DNA from: Archangium lipolyticum | Lineage (GTDB): Bacteria > Myxococcota > Myxococcia > Myxococcales > Myxococcaceae | Reading direction: 5' to 3' | NCBI RefSeq assembly: GCF_024623785.1 | Contig: NZ_JANKBZ010000001.1 | Location: forward strand, 1 to 64,000 | DNA length: 64,000 nt | Shown here: in pieces, positions 24,697-33,148 of the stretch | Position numbering within the stretch: position 1 is the stretch's first letter | Layout of the letters: every line of letters begins with the position of its first letter | Position numbers and translations under genes: made by a program | The notes under the pieces: generated by a model | The model's input: only the letters and a program-made list of their open reading frames with translations | The model's database searches: none | Told to the model about the DNA's origin: nothing

Positions 24697-25809
24697 CTAT
24701 TTCTTCGCCCTAAACCGGTCGTACTCAAAGTAGCTCGCGACCAGCATATTCACCGTATTCACCACGTCCTGGGCCATTGAGCGCCGCTTCTGGGTGTCCC
24801 CATCCTCCGTCTTCACCACGCCCTGGGCCATTAGGAGCTGCTCCTGGGTGTCGCGCCCGCTGGTCAGCTCCTCCGTCTTCACCACGCCCTGGGTCATTGG
24901 GAGCTGCTCCTGGGTGTCGCGCCCGCTGGTCAGCTCCTCTGTCTTCACCACGCCCTGGGTCATTGGGAGCTGCTCCAGGATGTCGCGCCCGATGGTCAGC
25001 TCCTTCATGGCCAGGTCGCGCACCTTGTCGAGCTGAGGCTGTAGCAGGGAGAGCGCTTCTTTGAGCTTCGTGTCGTTCAGCCTGTGTGTGGCGAAGAAGG
25101 TCCCCTCCTCCATCCCGAGAATGGTGACGAGGTTGAGGTTGTACTCATTCTTCAGCTCCCGACGGATGCTCCCGATGTCGGAGGCGAACTTGATGGCCAG
25201 TGCGAGGTGATCGTAGCCCTTGCGCATCAGACGGTAGGCAGCGGGATCCGGCTCCTCCTTGGAGAAGAGGTAGTCCAGATCCAGGTAGTGCTTGAGGCTC
25301 GCGGTCAACGCCGAGTACCGGGCGTACTCCGTCGAGTTGGCCACGAGGGTCGCCTTGTTGTTGATGCAGTCCTCGTAGACGAAGCCGTTCACCATGACCC
25401 ACAGGTCGAAGTAGAAGGCCTCGCGCAGCTGCGCCTTGGCCGGATCGGTGGGGAGCTTCGTCAGCACCTCCTTCAGCGTGCGGACGGCACTGGAGGTCGA
25501 TTCGGCGGGGGGCGTCTTGCCCTGGGAGCAGTCCACCAGCAACTGGATGGTCGCGTCGAGCTCGGTCCGGCTCCCGTGGAGGTCCATCTCGTCATCCACC
25601 AGGGCGGTCCACAAGCCACAGTAGTTCTTGAGGAGGAGCACCGTCTCCTCGTGCTCCTTGGAGACCACCGGAAGGGTGAGGTCGACGTGCACCTGACCGA
25701 GCCGGTTGAAGAACGTCACGGGGTTACCGCGTTCGAACTTGATGCCGTTCTTCTCGATGAAGCGGGCCACGGCATCCGCGCTGGCACTGATTTCCGTTGG
25801 ACTGAGCAT
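24697..25809 (-). CDS. Class I terpene synthase with C-terminal tandem repeats
   Basis: This 370-residue protein has the aspartate-rich metal motif DDEMD (72-76) and a degenerate NSE triad, SDIGSIRRE (210-218), followed by NEYNLNLV as in bacterial class I cyclases. The first Asn of the triad is Ser. Such enzymes bind Mg2+ and ionise prenyl diphosphates. Residues 270-335 are three 22-residue repeats (ELTSGRDTQEQLPMTQGVVK-type), plus a partial fourth; they replace or extend a C-terminal helix. The class II cyclase gene lies 62 bp upstream on the same strand, suggesting the pair works in sequence: class II protonation-initiated cyclisation, then class I ionisation. The ATG at 25809 lacks a clear ribosome-binding site. 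The family is moderately sure; the product is unknown. Confidence 0.8.
   Translation of the reverse strand: MLSPTEISASADAVARFIEKNGIKFERGNPVTFFNRLGQVHVDLTLPVVSKEHEETVLLLKNYCGLWTALVDDEMDLHGSRTELDATIQLLVDCSQGKTPPAESTSSAVRTLKEVLTKLPTDPAKAQLREAFYFDLWVMVNGFVYEDCINNKATLVANSTEYARYSALTASLKHYLDLDYLFSKEEPDPAAYRLMRKGYDHLALAIKFASDIGSIRRELKNEYNLNLVTILGMEEGTFFATHRLNDTKLKEALSLLQPQLDKVRDLAMKELTIGRDILEQLPMTQGVVKTEELTSGRDTQEQLPMTQGVVKTEELTSGRDTQEQLLMAQGVVKTEDGDTQKRRSMAQDVVNTVNMLVASYFEYDRFRAKK
24805..25002 (-). repeat. Three 66-bp in-frame tandem repeats inside the terpene synthase gene
   Basis: Three adjacent 66-bp units encode residues 270-335 of the terpene synthase, followed by a shorter, diverged fourth copy. 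The units differ at only a few positions (for example TCCGTC versus TCTGTC), so the expansion is recent and preserves the frame. Confidence 0.9.
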
Positions 25810-25871
25810 GGGGGCCTACGAATTGGAGGGAGGGACCCCCGAGCGGGACTCGGGGGCGGGAGTGGGACGAC

Positions 25872-27890
25872 TCACGGAGTGGAACGAAGCTCGGGATCGG
25901 ACTGCAGGGCGACCAGGGCACTCAGCTCGAAGACCCGGTCCACCCGGTAGGGGCAGTACAGCTCCTTGCCAATCCAGTACTTCTCTTTGTGGATCGAGTA
26001 CTTCTCGCCGGAAGCCCGCCGCAGGTCCGCCTCATGGGCCTCCTGGGCGGTCATCCAACGGGCAGCTCTTCGCAAGGCCGTCTTGATGTCCTCCTTGCCG
26101 ACCGTCTCCTTGACGGTGTCGAAGAGAGGCAGGTCCTTGAGTGCGTACAGCGCCTGGACGGCATAGGCCGTCTCCGCGAGCGTGGAAACGCGGGTGAACC
26201 CCCACCCACCGCCCGGGTGTTGCGCATCGAGCAGGGCCTTGAGTCCCCTGCGCAGCGCGTCCTGGCCATCCGCCCGCAGCAACCGCTTCTTCTCGGCCCA
26301 GGCCAGCGCGATCATCACCTGCGCGGTGGTGTAGAGCCAGGACTTGTGCCACTTGTCCCCTCGCCAGTAGCCCTCGGGGTCCTGCCATCCCAGGAGCAGC
26401 CCGACCAGATGCGAGGTATCCCGTCCGACGAGCGCGAACGCCAGCGTCGCGTGGGCCGTGGTCGTCACGGAAGGCTGCAACTCGTAATCATAGGTGATGA
26501 AGTGCTGGCCCCGCATGAAGCGGTCCAGGATGACCCTGTCCAGGGGGTGGGAACGGCCCGTGTCGACCATCAGGGAGACGGTCGTGGCGGTGATGTCACC
26601 ATCACAGACGAAGTGGTCACTCATGCCGAGGCCCTTGTTCTTGTTCAGGACCTGACGCAACTCATCGAGCTGCGGACGTGCCGCCTCCATCACCGGCCCT
26701 TCTTTCAGCAGTCCCATCACGTACAGGCCAAAGAGGGCCCACGTCTGCTCGAAACGGTTGATGGGCCAGACCGTGGGGACCGCACCCGGAATGCTCGTGA
26801 GGGTGGCTTTCGAGGACCTCTCCAGGAAATCCGTCGCGGACTGTTCCAACCTCTGGAACCGCTGCTTGTCCAAGAGCCTCCACAAGAGCTTGCGATTCTT
26901 GAGCTCCCGCAGCGCCCTGAGCCAGACGGCGGTGGCGACAGGACTGTGACCAATCCCTCCCGAGCCATCCATGACGTCCATGGCATCCATGCCCTCCACG
27001 CCTGGCATGGGGCCCCTCTTCTTCAAATACAACCAGAGCCCCATCTTGACGGGCCAGAGCCCCAGCTTGGCGGGCCAGAGGCCCAGGCTCATGGCCCGGG
27101 CTCCCAAACCGATGGGCCAGGGCATCAGGCTGCGGGCAAGCCAGAACGACAGCCCCGCCTTCTTGTCCCAGGCCTCCCAGGTATGCATGGGCGCCCGGCC
27201 TTCCGAGGACCTGGATGCCATGTAGAGCATCCCCGTGATGAGCCGCTTGCGCCTGGCGCCCAGGGCATGCACGGCATTGAAGTTCCTCTGGGATACCAGG
27301 GGCCGCTGGGGCATCTTGAAGGGCCCTCGAGACCTCCCGAGGAGCCTCCGAACTGGCTTGAGGAGAGCCCGAAGTCGCCTGGAGCGCCTCGGCAGCATCT
27401 TGAGGAGTCGCTGCGTTGTCTTGTCGGACAGCAACAGCGGCAGCGTGAGCTCGGCCGCGACGGGGATGTCATCAGGGAGGGAGCCCGCGCTGTCCCTCCT
27501 CCACACCTTGGCGGTCCAGCGCAAGAAGCCGATGCCTCTGCTCACCGCGGCCTGCGCTTGCGCCTTCCTGCTCTCGGGAGCCTTCTCGTGGAGGGCGAGA
27601 ACCGCGGCGAGCGTGGGGACATGACGGGGCAGGCTGTCACTTCCCTCCTCACCGCCCCAACCTCCATCCGGCTGCTGCTGCCGCAGAAGCCAATCCACGA
27701 GCTTCTCGACATCATCCGGATTGGCCGGGGGCTCGAACCGGAGAAGCTGGGCCGTGTCGTAGATCGACGGGGAGATCACCCCATCCAATTTGCCCAGATC
27801 CCGCACTTCCTGTTTCAGCTGATCGATGTACGCTTTCAGCTGTCCGCCGTCTTTGTCTTCCGCCGGTCCGATGTTGGCGACTACTCGCAT
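25872..27890 (-). CDS. Class II terpene cyclase-like protein (DxDD-type)
   Basis: The 672-residue protein has squalene-hopene cyclase/prenyltransferase-type alpha-alpha barrels: QW-like motifs QQQPDGGWGG (71-80) and HPGGGWGF, YDTAQLL near residue 44, and QTWALFGLY. The acid motif reads DGDIT (430-434). The middle Asp432, equivalent to the general acid of DxDD, is kept, but the fourth position is Ile. Residues about 254-291 form an unusual internal repeat (GLWPAKLGLWPVKMGLW) and residues 160-190 are very Arg-rich; both look like insertions. Class II cyclases protonate a prenyl diphosphate without losing the diphosphate. GGAGG 5 nt before ATG 27890 supports the start. It pairs with the downstream class I synthase and is divergent from a P450 gene. 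Confidence 0.8.
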   Translation of the reverse strand: MRVVANIGPAEDKDGGQLKAYIDQLKQEVRDLGKLDGVISPSIYDTAQLLRFEPPANPDDVEKLVDWLLRQQQPDGGWGGEEGSDSLPRHVPTLAAVLALHEKAPESRKAQAQAAVSRGIGFLRWTAKVWRRDSAGSLPDDIPVAAELTLPLLLSDKTTQRLLKMLPRRSRRLRALLKPVRRLLGRSRGPFKMPQRPLVSQRNFNAVHALGARRKRLITGMLYMASRSSEGRAPMHTWEAWDKKAGLSFWLARSLMPWPIGLGARAMSLGLWPAKLGLWPVKMGLWLYLKKRGPMPGVEGMDAMDVMDGSGGIGHSPVATAVWLRALRELKNRKLLWRLLDKQRFQRLEQSATDFLERSSKATLTSIPGAVPTVWPINRFEQTWALFGLYVMGLLKEGPVMEAARPQLDELRQVLNKNKGLGMSDHFVCDGDITATTVSLMVDTGRSHPLDRVILDRFMRGQHFITYDYELQPSVTTTAHATLAFALVGRDTSHLVGLLLGWQDPEGYWRGDKWHKSWLYTTAQVMIALAWAEKKRLLRADGQDALRRGLKALLDAQHPGGGWGFTRVSTLAETAYAVQALYALKDLPLFDTVKETVGKEDIKTALRRAARWMTAQEAHEADLRRASGEKYSIHKEKYWIGKELYCPYRVDRVFELSALVALQSDPELRSTP

Positions 27891-28076
27891 ATGGCCTCCA
27901 CACCTCTGGTGGCTATTACCACGAGGAGGCCCTTCGCTTCGAGCAGCCGGACCGGAAGGCCCCCCACGTAGCTCCTTGCTCGCTTACCTCTCACGTTCCA
28001 CGCCGCGTATAGGCAACCCACAGTCGGCCGTGGTACTCATGAGCTCCCCCCCACGACTTGCCCTGGAGTCCCCCCC
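27891..28076. promoter_or_regulatory. Divergent region between terpene cyclase operon and P450 gene
   Basis: This 186-bp gap must contain promoters for the cyclase/synthase pair (minus) and the P450 (plus). Ribosome-binding sites are visible at both ends (GGAGG for the cyclase, TGGAG about 8 nt before the P450 ATG). No operator palindrome stands out. Confidence 0.4.
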
Positions 28077-29486
28077 ATGAATTCCGCACGCCCACAGGCG
28101 GCTCCTTCCGAGGTCGGCAATTCCGCAGGAACCGTGCCCCCTCTTCCTCCACGCGCGGGGCTGCCCCTGGTGGGCTCACTGCCCGCCCTCCTCAGGGATC
28201 CGCTCGGATTCTTCCTCTCCGCTCCGCGGAAGCATGGAGACGTCTACACCATCGATCTCGGCCTGACACGAATCATCGCCCTCAACCACCCTCGCCACGC
28301 CCAGTACGTGCTGCGCGACAACGCGCGCAACTACGGCAAGGGTGGCCCGCTGTGGGACACCATCCGGGGACTCACCGGCAACGGGCTCCCCTCCAGCGAG
28401 GGGGACTTCTGGCTGCGCCAGCGCCGCATGATGCAGCCTCAGTTCCACAGGGAGCGCATCAACGCCATGGCCGACCTCATGCTCCAGGCCATCGGCGAGA
28501 CCATGCAGCCGTGGGAGAAGGCCGCCGAGACGGGGGAGCCCTTCAACGTCGCCAGTGCCCTCAATCACGTGACGCTGAAGGTGGTGGTCAAGGCCATCCT
28601 CGGCGGGGACATCTCACGGTCGGAGTCCGAACGGATCAGCTCCGCGCTGGCCTACTCGTTGGATTACATGGTGCGTGGCATGGTCCTCCGCTCGCTGCCG
28701 GGCTGGCTGCCGGCGCCGGGCCGGCGGCGCTTCGAGGAGGAGGTACGGGCCATCGACGACATCCTCTTCGGCATCATGCAGCGGCGGCGCAACACCCAGG
28801 AGCCCAGTGGCGGGGGGGACATCCTCGGGATGCTGCTCGACTCTGTCGATGCGGAGACGGGTGAGCGCATGACCGACCAGCAGGTGCGTGACGAGGTCGT
28901 GTCCCTCGTGGTGGCCGGGTACGAGTCCACCGCCATGTCGCTGGCCTTCTCGTTCGAGTCCCTGAGCCGCCGTCCGGAGCTCATGAAGCGCATCCAGGGG
29001 GAGATCGACACCGCCGTGGGACAAGGGCCTCTCAGCCTATCCCATGTCCCTCGGCTCCCCCAGACACTCTCGGTGTTCCAGGAGGCGCTGCGCCTGTACC
29101 CCCCGTCGTACTGGATCATGCGCAACGCCGTCGAGGACGATGTCATCGACGGGTTCCGGATCCCCGCGGGCGCGATGGTCGGAGTCATGGCGTGTGTCAT
29201 CCACCGTCATCCGGACTTCTGGGACGCGCCCGACGAGTTCGATCCCTCGCGGTTCTCGCCCGAGCGCTCGAAGGGGCGGCACCCGCTGGCGTGGTTCCCC
29301 TTCGGCGTGGGCCAGCGGTTGTGCATCGGGCGTGAGCTCGCGCTCCTGGAGGCGCAGTTCGCCCTGGCCTGGGCCCTGTCACGCTTCGACTTCGAGCCCA
29401 TTCCCGGGCGCGAGACCAAGCGGCGCATCAGCACGACGCTCCGGCCCGACGCGGTGTGGCTGCGGCTGAGCCGGCGCTCGCGCTGA
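28077..29486 (+). CDS. Cytochrome P450 of the terpenoid cluster
   Basis: This 469-residue P450 has a proline-rich entry (VPPLPPRAGLPLVGSLP), the I-helix AGYEST (280-285), EALR (336-339) and the haem loop FPFGVGQRLCIGRE (Cys416). The sequence style (long, PERF-like FDPSRFSPER, FGVGQR) is that of CYP110/CYP4-like bacterial P450s, often found beside terpene cyclases. It is transcribed away from the class II/class I cyclase pair from a shared intergenic region, so it most likely oxidises their product. A canonical acidic I-helix residue (Glu283) predicts ordinary monooxygenase chemistry. No ferredoxin or reductase gene is nearby, so redox partners must come from elsewhere. Confidence 0.92.
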   Translation: MNSARPQAAPSEVGNSAGTVPPLPPRAGLPLVGSLPALLRDPLGFFLSAPRKHGDVYTIDLGLTRIIALNHPRHAQYVLRDNARNYGKGGPLWDTIRGLTGNGLPSSEGDFWLRQRRMMQPQFHRERINAMADLMLQAIGETMQPWEKAAETGEPFNVASALNHVTLKVVVKAILGGDISRSESERISSALAYSLDYMVRGMVLRSLPGWLPAPGRRRFEEEVRAIDDILFGIMQRRRNTQEPSGGGDILGMLLDSVDAETGERMTDQQVRDEVVSLVVAGYESTAMSLAFSFESLSRRPELMKRIQGEIDTAVGQGPLSLSHVPRLPQTLSVFQEALRLYPPSYWIMRNAVEDDVIDGFRIPAGAMVGVMACVIHRHPDFWDAPDEFDPSRFSPERSKGRHPLAWFPFGVGQRLCIGRELALLEAQFALAWALSRFDFEPIPGRETKRRISTTLRPDAVWLRLSRRSR

Positions 29487-29524
29487 TCCGTCTCCCGGCC
29501 GCCCGCTCCGTGGCGGGCGGCCCG

Positions 29525-29870
29525 ATGGAGCATGTATGTATTTCATTGCAAAACAAAGACATCAACACAAGCAACGACATACAAACACAAACAAAAAAAC
29601 ACGCAAGCAAAACCAATGCCAGTGCAATTGATTGCAACTATCAATACATGAAATCAATTGCGCATATCAATACAAATACATGCAATTTGATTGCGTGTCT
29701 TTGGGCTCGATGCATATAATTGCACGCAATTCCACATATGTAATTACATATAATTGCTTGAGTTTGTTTTAAAAATATACAGCCATGCTGTAACATTGGG
29801 TTCGGGTAGGCAGATGCATGCATAGTACCCACTCCGGTCGAGCATGCAATCAAATGTAGGCACGATATCC
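29525..29870. promoter_or_regulatory. AT-rich island with repeated AATTGC/GCAATT sites
   Basis: Between the P450 stop and the next SDR gene GC content drops to roughly 32-40 percent over 29581-29820, against about 70 percent around it. AATTGC or its complement occurs six times within 134 bp (29624, 29656, 29682, 29718, 29726, 29752, alternating in orientation), one pair forming AATTGCACGCAATT. Short frames cross it but are A/T-biased and not coding. It may be a binding array for a nucleoid protein or regulator, a transferred fragment, or an integration scar. No gene is seen in 29487-29973. Confidence 0.6.
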
Positions 29871-29973
29871 GTCCCGCGAGCGGAGCCCTCGAAAGAGCGG
29901 GCAAGCCTTCAACCGTAGGCCATGGCTGGTTGATCTATCGTTCCGGACCCGGCACTCCTGCTCCGAGCGATTC

Positions 29974-30738
29974 GTGACCTCCCCTTCCCCCTCCCCTGCC
30001 CGCCTGCTCGAAGGACGGCGCTGCCTCATCACAGGTGGCTCGCGCAACCTCGGCCGGGCGTTCTGCCTGGCGTTCGCCCGCGCGGGCGCGAAGGTCGCCT
30101 TCACCTTCTCCAAACGCACCGAGGACGCGGAGGAGACGCGGCGGCTCCTCCAGAGCGAGGGTTGTGAGCCACTGGTATTCCAGGGCTCGGTCACGGACGG
30201 GAAGCACGCGGCGGCCACGGTGGATGCCGTCGGCTCGGCCTGGGGCGGACTGGACGTGCTCGTCAACAACGCCGGCATCACCCAGGTCCTACCCATCGCC
30301 CTGATGGACGAGGCGGACTGGGACGCCGTCATGGCCGTCAACGTGAAGGGGGCCTACCTCTTCAGCCGCGCCGCCCTCAAGCCGATGCTCCGCGCCCGCG
30401 GCGGGCACATCCTCAACATCGGCTCGTTCTCCACCGACCGCGTCGTGAGCAGCCCCGTCCACTACGCCGCCTCCAAGGCGGCCCTCAAGGGCTTCTCCGA
30501 GTCCCTCGCCGCCGAGGTCGGCAAGTACGGGATCGCCGTGAACTACCTGGCGCCGGGCCTGTTGAATGGAGGCCTCGCCAGCCGGCTGCCGCAGCACCGG
30601 ATCGCCGAATACAAGGGACAGGCCTCGCTCGGGCGGGTGGGGACGATGGAGGAGGTCGCCGCCTTCGCCACCTGGCTCGTGTCACCCCAGAACACCTTCA
30701 TGACGGGCGCGAAGATCTCGCTCGATGGTGGGCTATGA
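29974..30738 (+). CDS. SDR-family 3-oxoacyl reductase-like protein
   Basis: This 254-residue classical short-chain dehydrogenase has the NAD(P)-binding TGGSRNLG (20-27), LVNNAG (97-101) and a Ser151/Tyr164/Lys168 triad (YAASK). Family-typical length and the C-terminal FMTGAKISLDGGL agree with FabG-type reductases. It starts with GTG at 29974; no strong ribosome-binding site is visible. It opens a five-gene plus-strand operon and overlaps the aminotransferase gene by ATGA. The closest relative in the window is the SDR at 53.9-54.6 kb, with which it shares LGRVGT and the APGxLNxG segment, suggesting both serve one pathway. Confidence 0.85.
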   Translation: MTSPSPSPARLLEGRRCLITGGSRNLGRAFCLAFARAGAKVAFTFSKRTEDAEETRRLLQSEGCEPLVFQGSVTDGKHAAATVDAVGSAWGGLDVLVNNAGITQVLPIALMDEADWDAVMAVNVKGAYLFSRAALKPMLRARGGHILNIGSFSTDRVVSSPVHYAASKAALKGFSESLAAEVGKYGIAVNYLAPGLLNGGLASRLPQHRIAEYKGQASLGRVGTMEEVAAFATWLVSPQNTFMTGAKISLDGGL

Positions 30739-32048
30739 GCGCCGCCCGCCCTTCCCTCCTCGAGGGGTACGAGCTGTTCCGCCGCCATGTGAATCCGCTC
30801 AGCGTCACCCGCGCGGAGATCACCAACGAGCCCTACCGGGTGGTGGCGGTCCGCGACGGGCGGCTCGTGGACTCCGAGGGCCGCGAGGTGGAGGACTTCC
30901 TGTCGGGCTGGGGGACGCAGGCCTTCGGACACCGCAACCCGTACGTCGGCCAGGCGATGCGGGAGTTCCTCGCTGGAGACTCCCCCTCGTACTTCACGTC
31001 CGTCATCAGCCCGTACGCCGGGATGCTGGCGGCCCGGTTGTCCGAGCGCACCGGGGGCGCCCTGGACCGGGCCTTCTTCGTCAGCGGCGGCAGCGAGGCC
31101 GTGGAGGCCGCGCTCAAGCTCGCGCGCGCGGCGACCCGCCGGCCACGCATCCTCTGCCTGGAGCGGGGCTACCACGGCTACACCATGGGCGGCGTGTCGA
31201 TGATGCACCCGGGCACGTACCGGGATGCCTTCGGCCCCTACCTGCCGGCCGTGGACCGGCTGCCCTTCGGCGATCTCGCCGCCCTGGAGGCCGCGCTCGC
31301 GTCGCCGGACGTGGCCGCCTTCGTCGTCGAGCCCATCCAGATCGAAGGAGGCGTCCGCGTCCTCCCACCCGAGTACGTCCGCGTCCTCTGCGAGGAGACC
31401 CGGCGGCGCGGCGTGCTCCTGGTGGCCGATGAGATCCAGACCGGGCTGGGGCGCACCGGCCGCTTCCTCGCGAGCGATGCCTGGCCCCGGCGGCCGGACG
31501 TGGTGGTGCTCGGCAAGGCACTCGGGGGCGGGCTGATGCCGGTGTCGGCCATGCTGACGCGCGCGGACGTCTTCGATCGCGCCTACGGCACCCACGCCAC
31601 TGCCGAGTCCCATGCCTCCACCTTCAGCGGGAACGCCCTGGCCTGTGTCGCCTCTCTCGCCTTCCTGGACCTGCTCACCGATGACGCGCTCCAGCGGGTG
31701 CGCGAGCGGGGGGCGGAGCTGCACCGCGCGCTCCGGGAGGCGCTCGCGGGGCTGCCACTCGTCGAGGAGATCCGCGGAGAGGGCCTGCTGGCCGGGGTAG
31801 CGCTCCGGGCCGCCGACCACCCCGCGCTCACCTTCGAGTACCTGGGCATGCCCGAGTACAGCGAGCGCTCGGCGGTGGGACTGCTCGCCTGCCACCGGCT
31901 CTACAGGGCCGGCTTCCTCGTCAACGTGTGTGGCCACGACTGGAGCGTCCTGAGGTTACAGCCCCCGTTGGACACGGGGAGCGAACGGCTCGCGGCGTTC
32001 GTGCACGCCTGCCGGGACGCGGTGGAGTACCTATGCGAGCTTCGGTAA
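30735..32048 (+). CDS. Class III PLP-dependent aminotransferase
   Basis: The 437-residue product is a fold-type I, class III aminotransferase of the glutamate-1-semialdehyde / ornithine aminotransferase type. Visible features are the phosphate-binding GGSEAVEAALKLAR (118-131), YHGYTMG, the PLP-nitrogen-binding DEIQTGLGRTG (Asp232) and Lys261 in LGKALGGG for the Schiff base. It lies in the same operon as the preceding SDR (ATGA overlap) and overlaps the following membrane-protein gene by 16 bp. In such a context it probably aminates a carbonyl made on a carrier or a lipid-like intermediate, but the substrate cannot be read from sequence. Confidence 0.88.
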   Translation: MSAARPSLLEGYELFRRHVNPLSVTRAEITNEPYRVVAVRDGRLVDSEGREVEDFLSGWGTQAFGHRNPYVGQAMREFLAGDSPSYFTSVISPYAGMLAARLSERTGGALDRAFFVSGGSEAVEAALKLARAATRRPRILCLERGYHGYTMGGVSMMHPGTYRDAFGPYLPAVDRLPFGDLAALEAALASPDVAAFVVEPIQIEGGVRVLPPEYVRVLCEETRRRGVLLVADEIQTGLGRTGRFLASDAWPRRPDVVVLGKALGGGLMPVSAMLTRADVFDRAYGTHATAESHASTFSGNALACVASLAFLDLLTDDALQRVRERGAELHRALREALAGLPLVEEIRGEGLLAGVALRAADHPALTFEYLGMPEYSERSAVGLLACHRLYRAGFLVNVCGHDWSVLRLQPPLDTGSERLAAFVHACRDAVEYLCELR

Positions 32049-33148
32049 CGGAGACCGGGTGGATCGGCGGCCGTCGCTTCGATGGCTTCTTCTTCTTCGG
32101 GAGCAGTCTGCTCGCCGGGGCCGCGGGCCTGGCCGTGCTCGCGTGGCCCGTGCTCCTGTTGCCCTTGTGGGCCGCGTGGCTGCTGTTACTTGACGGGCCT
32201 CACCTGCTGGCCACGTTCGGCCGGACGTACCTGGACACGCGAGAGCGGAAGGAGCGGGCCCGGCTGCTGGTGGGCAGCCTCCTCTTCTTCGTGCCGGGGC
32301 TCGTGGCGTGGGGCCTGCTGCGGCTCACCGGCGAGCGCGCCGCGTTCGATCTCTTCCTCGGCTTCGCCACCCTCTGGTCCTTCCACCACGCGGTCCGGCA
32401 GAACTACGGCCTGCTGTCCCTCTACGAGAGCTTCGCGCGGGCCTCGCCCCTGGAGCGGAAGATCGACTCCCGGTTCCTGTACGTCTCGCTGTGGGCCGCG
32501 TTCGGGCTGTTCCTCCTGGGACATCCCCAGAACCGCATCATCCTGGGGCTCCCCGAGGAGCTGCCCGCCATCGGGAGAGCGGTCCTGGTGGGCGGCGGCG
32601 TGGCCCTGGTGCTGCTGTCGCTGGCGTGGCTCGGCTTCGCGGCCGTGCGCATGCGCCGGGGCCGAAGCGGGCGCCCCTCGCTCTTCCTCCTCTGCGCCGC
32701 GTTCGGCTCGGCGATCGTCCCCTTCTTCGTCATCGGCCCGTTCGAACCGCTCGTCCAGGGGCCCCAGACGCCCGAGCACATGTTCATGGCGGCGGCCATG
32801 GTGGGCGGGGTGATGCACAGCATCCAGTACCTGGGCATCGTGGTGGCCGCGAACCGCCGCCGGTTCTCGCGGCACGAGGAGCGCTCCTTCGCGGCGATGA
32901 TCGGCCGCGCCCCCGTGGCCGCCTATGGCCTCATGGTGGCAGTGTCGCTGCTCTACCTGCTGCTCAACTCGGTCCGGGGAGCCTCTCCGGTGGGCTCGAT
33001 CTTCCCCGAGGCGAGCGCGGTGGGTCAGCTCTTCCTCGCCCTGTATTGGGGCGTCTTCTTCCACCACTACTACCTGGACCAGAGGATCTGGCGGGTGCGG
33101 CAACAGCCCTCGCTGAAGTACGAGCTGGGCCTCGAGGAGGCAGCGTGA
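32033..33148 (+). CDS. Polytopic membrane protein with conserved-looking histidines
   Basis: The 371-residue protein has about eight or nine hydrophobic helices. Histidines sit at membrane-proximal positions: GPHLLATFGR, SFHHAVRQNYG, GVMHSIQYLG and FFHHYYLDQRIW near the C-terminus. Clustered HH motifs of this kind recall di-iron membrane desaturases and hydroxylases, but the spacing is not the canonical HxxxH/HxxHH set, so I do not assign an enzyme. ATG 32033 is used; it overlaps the aminotransferase stop by 16 bp. The GTGA overlap with the next SDR-like gene ties it to the same operon. Lipid modification or export of the pathway product are possible roles. Confidence 0.7.
   Translation: MRASVTETGWIGGRRFDGFFFFGSSLLAGAAGLAVLAWPVLLLPLWAAWLLLLDGPHLLATFGRTYLDTRERKERARLLVGSLLFFVPGLVAWGLLRLTGERAAFDLFLGFATLWSFHHAVRQNYGLLSLYESFARASPLERKIDSRFLYVSLWAAFGLFLLGHPQNRIILGLPEELPAIGRAVLVGGGVALVLLSLAWLGFAAVRMRRGRSGRPSLFLLCAAFGSAIVPFFVIGPFEPLVQGPQTPEHMFMAAAMVGGVMHSIQYLGIVVAANRRRFSRHEERSFAAMIGRAPVAAYGLMVAVSLLYLLLNSVRGASPVGSIFPEASAVGQLFLALYWGVFFHHYYLDQRIWRVRQQPSLKYELGLEEAA

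Noticed and set aside
24805..25002. CRISPR-like array in the terpene synthase region
   Set aside because: Units are contiguous 66-bp tandem copies in frame, without unique spacers.
29456..29904. Short frames over the AT-rich island
   Set aside because: Their composition simply follows the AT-rich DNA, and they lack ribosome-binding sites.
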